Origin: Sporomusa sp.
GTDB taxonomy: Bacteria; Bacillota_C; Negativicutes; Sporomusales; Sporomusaceae
Direction of reading: 5' to 3'
Length of the DNA: 10,379 nt
Assembly: GCA_029256645.1 (NCBI GenBank)
Contig: JAQSXM010000086.1
Coordinates: forward strand, 1 to 10,379
In this document: positions 6,990 through 10,379 of the stretch, piece by piece
How positions within the stretch are numbered: position 1 is the stretch's first letter
Layout: each line of letters begins with the position of its first letter
Translations under genes and position numbers: made by a program
Notes under the pieces: model-generated
Databases searched by the model: none
Told to the model about the DNA's origin: nothing
What the model saw: only the letters and a program-made list of their open reading frames with translations

Positions 6990-8243
6990 ATGGGGAACGG
7001 GGTGGAGATTATACAACCGGATAAATCCATTCATTACAGCTGGATTATATTGCTAACAACCTTCCTGACATTGATCCTTGCGGCCGGTATCCGCTCTACG
7101 CCAGGTGTACTGATAGTCCCCTTAGAGCATTATTTTGGCTGGAGCCGGACGGTTATTAGTCTTGCGCTGGCCATAAACCTGTTACTGTACGGCCTTTGTG
7201 GCCCTTTTGCCGCTGCGCTGATGGACTTATACGGGACGAGGCGTATCATGGCACTGGCTTTGCTTTTAATCGCCGTTGGCACCAGCTTAACAACCTGGAT
7301 GAATGCCCCCTGGCAAATGATTGCCTTATGGGGGGTAGTGATTGGGATCGGCAGTGGCTTTTTATCGCCGGTTCTGGGAACAGTCGTTGCCAATCGCTGG
7401 TTTGTAACCCATCGGGGGTTAGTTGTCGGCATCTTTAGCGCAGCCGGATCGGCTGGACAACTGTTATTTCTTCCCCTGTTCTCTAAATTTCTCGCAGTGT
7501 CTACCTGGCAAACAGTAACCGGGTTCATCTCATTTGCGGCTCTGTCTGTTATGGTGGTTGTCAGCCTGATTATGCGCAATAAACCAGGTGATATCGGTCT
7601 CCTTCCTTATGGCGCTTTACACCCTGCCGATATAGCTAACGCCAAAGAAGCTAACGCTTTTACGGCCGTATTTACCGGCCTAAAAACGGCTGTGAGCAAT
7701 AAAGATTTCTGGTTATTAACAAGTAGCTTTTTTGTTTGTGGCGCTACCTCCAGTGGGCTGATCGGCACACATTTTATTCCGGCCTGCATTGATCATGGTA
7801 TGTCTGAGGTTACGGCGGCCGGGCTGCTTGCGTTTTCAGGCATCTTCAATCTCATTGGGGCCATGTCGTCAGGCTGGCTTTCGGATAGATACGACAATCG
7901 CTGGTTATTATTCTGGTTCTATATTCTGCGGGGAACCTCCCTGGCCTGGCTGCCCTTTCAATTTGACGCCGGCACTACCACGCTGATCATTTTTGTTATT
8001 GTAAATGGGCTAGACTGGATTGCCACCCTGCCGCCGACCATCCGCCTGACAACAGATATTTTCGGAAAACAGAGTGGTATTATCTTTGGCTGGATGATGG
8101 TATTCCACCAATTAGGCGCAGCCCTGGCAACCTTTTCCGGTGGAGCATTGCACACCTTACTCGGGGACTATCAGTGGTCTTTCATAGCAGGCGGAATGCT
8201 GTGTTTTATTGCCTGCGGGTTAGTTATTAAAATCCGGAAATAG
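6990..8243 (+). CDS. Major facilitator superfamily transporter (monocarboxylate/oxalate-formate-like)
   Basis: Integral membrane carrier of 417 residues with about 12 hydrophobic segments. Two copies of the MFS loop motif are visible: GPFAAALMDLYGTRRIM after TM2 in the N-terminal half and SGWLSDRYDNRW in the C-terminal half, as expected for the duplicated 6+6 fold. The opening SWIILLTTFLTLILAAGIRST and FGWSRTVISLALAI resemble members of the oxalate/formate antiporter and monocarboxylate groups, so a small organic anion is a reasonable guess, but the substrate cannot be read from the sequence. The start could be ATG 6990 or the in-frame GTG 7002; neither has an ideally spaced ribosome site (AAAGAG is only 2 nt from the ATG, GGGGAACGG lies before the GTG). 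It has its own promoter and attenuator C, which links its control to the ABC importer and EAL-MCP units. Confidence 0.9.
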   Translation: MGNGVEIIQPDKSIHYSWIILLTTFLTLILAAGIRSTPGVLIVPLEHYFGWSRTVISLALAINLLLYGLCGPFAAALMDLYGTRRIMALALLLIAVGTSLTTWMNAPWQMIALWGVVIGIGSGFLSPVLGTVVANRWFVTHRGLVVGIFSAAGSAGQLLFLPLFSKFLAVSTWQTVTGFISFAALSVMVVVSLIMRNKPGDIGLLPYGALHPADIANAKEANAFTAVFTGLKTAVSNKDFWLLTSSFFVCGATSSGLIGTHFIPACIDHGMSEVTAAGLLAFSGIFNLIGAMSSGWLSDRYDNRWLLFWFYILRGTSLAWLPFQFDAGTTTLIIFVIVNGLDWIATLPPTIRLTTDIFGKQSGIIFGWMMVFHQLGAALATFSGGALHTLLGDYQWSFIAGGMLCFIACGLVIKIRK

Positions 8244-8259
8244 CACCATTTATTGAATA

Positions 8260-8295
8260 TATAAAGCCGGCTTTCTGTTAGAAGCCGGCTTTATA
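8260..8295. terminator. Bidirectional terminator between the convergent MFS and NifK-like genes
   Basis: TATAAAGCCGGCTT (8260-8273) and AAGCCGGCTTTATA (8282-8295) form a perfect 14-bp stem with an 8-nt loop. The A/T-rich outer ends supply the short U tracts on both strands. It sits 16 nt after the MFS stop and 8 nt beyond the stop of the leftward NifK-like gene, so it can serve both. Confidence 0.85.
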
Positions 8296-8303
8296 CATGG
8301 CTG

Positions 8304-9641
8304 TTACAGCGGACCGCCGTATTTTACCATCAGATCTTCCATGAGGTTTAGCCCACCGCGGTAGCCGACATAGCTGCGGTCAATAATCAGCCGGTCATAG
8401 GACGGAAAAGACACACTGAGAAATAATGCACCGCCAAGTTCTGTTTCGGCAATATACCGCTCCAGTGAGCTGGCAAATACGATTTGCATCGTATAATTAC
8501 GGAGCAATAACCTGATCTTATGGGCATCGATTTCAAAAACCACTTTCGGTTTTAACACACTTTCCAACCCCTCAGTCAAATCCCGGGTAATTCTGTCCCG
8601 GTATTCTGCCGGGGGATCATCTGTAACAATCACAACTTCAGGATTAAACCCAAGCTCATTGGTCGCATATTTGGTAACGGCTATCGCTGTGCTGCTGTCG
8701 GCAACCACCGCATAGTATGCGTGCGGTATGGCAACAACCAGTATATTACCGATATATTCAGTAAAGCGGTAGGCATTTTGTTCCTCCTCCGCCGCCACTT
8801 TAGCAACGACCGTGTCAGCTATCTGAAGTTTATGCCCCAGAGTTTGCAAGAACAGCGTCGTATCCTTAGGCCCGATTGGCAAGGATGAAAAAACATGATA
8901 CGGGGTACCAAAGCGCTCTTCAAGTTTTTTAGCGGTGTTGATCCCCCATACGGAAAACACCAGGTTCAACTCTGCAGCAGGAATCTTATGTAGTGCCTCC
9001 AAACCGTTCAGATCGCCGAATATAATATTCGCTTCGACACCAATCGTCCGCAAATGCTCTTTGAGATTTCGCAGATCCCCTTTCCAAAAGAGATTTTGCG
9101 TGGGAACAACCCCGAGAATGTTAACTGTGTGCTTTTTTACCGGCTGATCTTGTAACAGCTGGTCGATGACCGCGTCAAAATAAAGTTCATATCCCTTATA
9201 CGAATTTCCTGAAAAGCCTGCTGTCTTAACATGAATAACAGGCGCACGTTCCTGAAATTCCGCTACCACTGAATCTACATCATCGCCAATCAAGGCCGGT
9301 ACGCAAGCTGAAATTACCGTATATAAATCACCTGGCATCAGACCAATAGTACTGTCAATCAGTTTTCTCAGTTTGTCTTCGCCGCCAAAAATGACATGTT
9401 CTTCTACCAAAGTGGAGCAGGGTGTGCTGGCGCCGCCCACCGGTCCAGGGCTGTTCAAGCCTGAGGCAAAACTCTGGCCAAAATTTTGGGCAAAGCCGCA
9501 ACCGCCCCCCGAATGGAGGATAGGCACAGAACCAAACGTCGCCAGGGCAGCTGCATAGGCGCCCCCCATCGAGCAAGAATATCTGGGGGCTTCAACCACT
9601 TCAGGAAATAAATCCGGTTCTTCTTTAACTAGCGGCATCAC
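8304..9641 (-). CDS. Nitrogenase component 1 type protein, NifK-like (beta) subunit
   Basis: Beta-type subunit of a nitrogenase-family reductase; would pair with the NifD-like product encoded just upstream. 445 residues, shorter than a typical NifK (about 520) and nearer to NifN-type or nitrogenase-like proteins. Three cysteines fall where NifK has its P-cluster ligands: C23 (RYSCSMGGA), C48 (HSGGGCGFA) and C113 (ISACVPALIGDD). The C23-C48 gap of 25 equals that of NifK C70-C95; the second gap is longer (65 against 58), with an extra cysteine, C75. EEHVIFGGEDKL (80-91) corresponds to the NifK EHxAVFGG segment. GTG 9641 directly follows the upstream stop and has AGGAGG 8 nt before it; ATG 9638 is the other option, so translation is coupled. 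Whether this reduces N2 is doubtful: no nifE/N/B or other fixation genes are visible. A methylthio-alkane reductase-like or other nitrogenase-like role is possible. Confidence 0.9.
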   Translation of the reverse strand: MMPLVKEEPDLFPEVVEAPRYSCSMGGAYAAALATFGSVPILHSGGGCGFAQNFGQSFASGLNSPGPVGGASTPCSTLVEEHVIFGGEDKLRKLIDSTIGLMPGDLYTVISACVPALIGDDVDSVVAEFQERAPVIHVKTAGFSGNSYKGYELYFDAVIDQLLQDQPVKKHTVNILGVVPTQNLFWKGDLRNLKEHLRTIGVEANIIFGDLNGLEALHKIPAAELNLVFSVWGINTAKKLEERFGTPYHVFSSLPIGPKDTTLFLQTLGHKLQIADTVVAKVAAEEEQNAYRFTEYIGNILVVAIPHAYYAVVADSSTAIAVTKYATNELGFNPEVVIVTDDPPAEYRDRITRDLTEGLESVLKPKVVFEIDAHKIRLLLRNYTMQIVFASSLERYIAETELGGALFLSVSFPSYDRLIIDRSYVGYRGGLNLMEDLMVKYGGPL

Positions 9642-10379
9642 TTATTTTGCCTCCTTATTTGCAAAATAAAGCGGGTTAGGTTGTTGGTACCACCATTCGT
9701 TATATACATCAGGCGTCTTTTCCAGCATTGTCTTCTGGAACGAGCGGTTTTTGGTCGATTGCAGCAGGAAATTACCGGCAGCGATTGCACCTTTATAGCC
9801 GGCCTGGGCACTCCAGGGACGGGCATCTCCCCTGGACGAATGAATCCTGGTTGCACCGCGGTCCCGCTTATACGCGCTCCCCTGGAAGGGACATGTCAAA
9901 GCAATGTCCGGATTATAACGGCGTGTGTGATGGGCTACCTCTGCCGCCTGGAAGGTATTAACCAATACATCAAAGTCTCCGACCTTGTCAATGAGCTTTT
10001 CTGTTTCGTCTGCCACCAGATCGTCAAAATCCAGGCAAATAGCCGCCGGTGTTTTTACCCCTAATTCATTGAAAAACGGAACCTGAGTAAGCAACCGGCC
10101 CTGCCCTAAGGAGCCAAGGACATTGATATCGTTACCATTGCCAATTCTCGCAAATTCCTGCTGAATCAGCTCAAGCTTCGGCAACCATTCATCATGTTCT
10201 TCGGCAATCAGCTTTTCCACTTCATTTTCTTTACCGGTATAGTAAGCAATGGCCCTCAACCATTCATCCGTATGTTCTATCCCAATCGGCGAAGGGTATA
10301 AAAAGTATGGTACTCCATATTCCTGCTCCAGCCCCCGCGACAGGTAATCGGTAAATGACGAGCAAATCGGCGCAGTAAC
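9642..10379 (-). CDS. Nitrogenase component 1 type protein, NifD-like (alpha) subunit, N-terminal part outside window
   Basis: The visible C-terminal 245 residues belong to the nitrogenase component 1 fold; the frame is open to the right edge, so the start and perhaps 200-270 residues are missing. The opening VTAPICSSFTDYL with LEQEYGVPYFLYP corresponds to the NifD segment around its conserved HCYRSMNYI..EEKYGIPW. Further on, NPDIALTCPFQGSAYKRDRG followed by ATRIHSS aligns by eye with the NifD region around the cofactor ligand His442, so H180 of the fragment may be an equivalent ligand; NifE proteins lack it. The end, EKTPDVYNEWWYQQPNPLYF, is distinctive. The equivalent of the Cys275 ligand would lie outside the window and cannot be checked. 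The stop TAA (9644-9642) abuts the NifK-like start. No promoter or nifH-like gene is visible; these would be to the right. Confidence 0.88.
   Translation of the reverse strand, partial: VTAPICSSFTDYLSRGLEQEYGVPYFLYPSPIGIEHTDEWLRAIAYYTGKENEVEKLIAEEHDEWLPKLELIQQEFARIGNGNDINVLGSLGQGRLLTQVPFFNELGVKTPAAICLDFDDLVADETEKLIDKVGDFDVLVNTFQAAEVAHHTRRYNPDIALTCPFQGSAYKRDRGATRIHSSRGDARPWSAQAGYKGAIAAGNFLLQSTKNRSFQKTMLEKTPDVYNEWWYQQPNPLYFANKEAK

Noticed and set aside
1..10379. CRISPR arrays, insertion sequences, tRNA or rRNA genes, phage attachment sites
   Set aside because: No regularly spaced repeats, transposase, terminal inverted repeats or tRNA-like cloverleaf were seen in either strand by eye.

Overview
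The window looks like an accessory-metabolism stretch from an anaerobic Gram-positive-type bacterium, most plausibly a Negativicutes/Sporomusaceae-like Firmicute. This placement is an inference from sigma-A promoters, strong AGGAGG-type ribosome sites, many intrinsic terminators, a sensory-rich gene set and nitrogenase-like proteins; no rRNA or other marker gene confirms it.

Layout. Positions 1-1841 (minus) hold a methyl-accepting chemotaxis protein with a periplasmic/extracytoplasmic Cache sensor, cut by the left edge. Directly upstream of it on the same strand (1890-3440) is a membrane-anchored GGDEF-EAL protein with a degenerate GGDEF and an intact-looking EAL site, so probably a c-di-GMP phosphodiesterase; the two are likely one operon. 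Positions 3441-3839 are a divergent control region. To its right, 3840-6825 (plus) is a polar amino acid ABC importer: permease, permease, ATPase, lipoprotein binding protein. The binding protein resembles the cysteine-binding CjaA type. After a strong terminator, a separately promoted MFS transporter occupies 6990-8243. A convergent terminator separates it from a leftward pair, 10379-9642 and 9641-8304, encoding NifD-like and NifK-like subunits of a nitrogenase-family component 1. The NifD-like gene runs off the right edge.

The most interesting signal is non-coding. Three transcription units (EAL-MCP, ABC importer, MFS) each begin with the same roughly 24-nt element, GCTSATCAG, 3-6 nt, ACTGAAGGC, whose last three bases are the first bases of an intrinsic terminator. 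All three copies can fold into the same small bulged hairpin that is mutually exclusive with the terminator. This is the arrangement of a transcription attenuator: an antiterminator-protein target like the BglG/LicT RAT, or a very small riboswitch. I do not recognise the family. The three units would respond to one signal and connect uptake (ABC, MFS), chemotaxis (MCP) and c-di-GMP turnover (EAL).

Working model (inference): the locus senses, swims toward, imports and possibly reduces a small, perhaps sulfur-containing, amino-acid-like compound. The nitrogenase-like enzyme could belong to the non-nitrogen-fixing branches, such as the methylthio-alkane reductase type. Its substrate cannot be read from this sequence.
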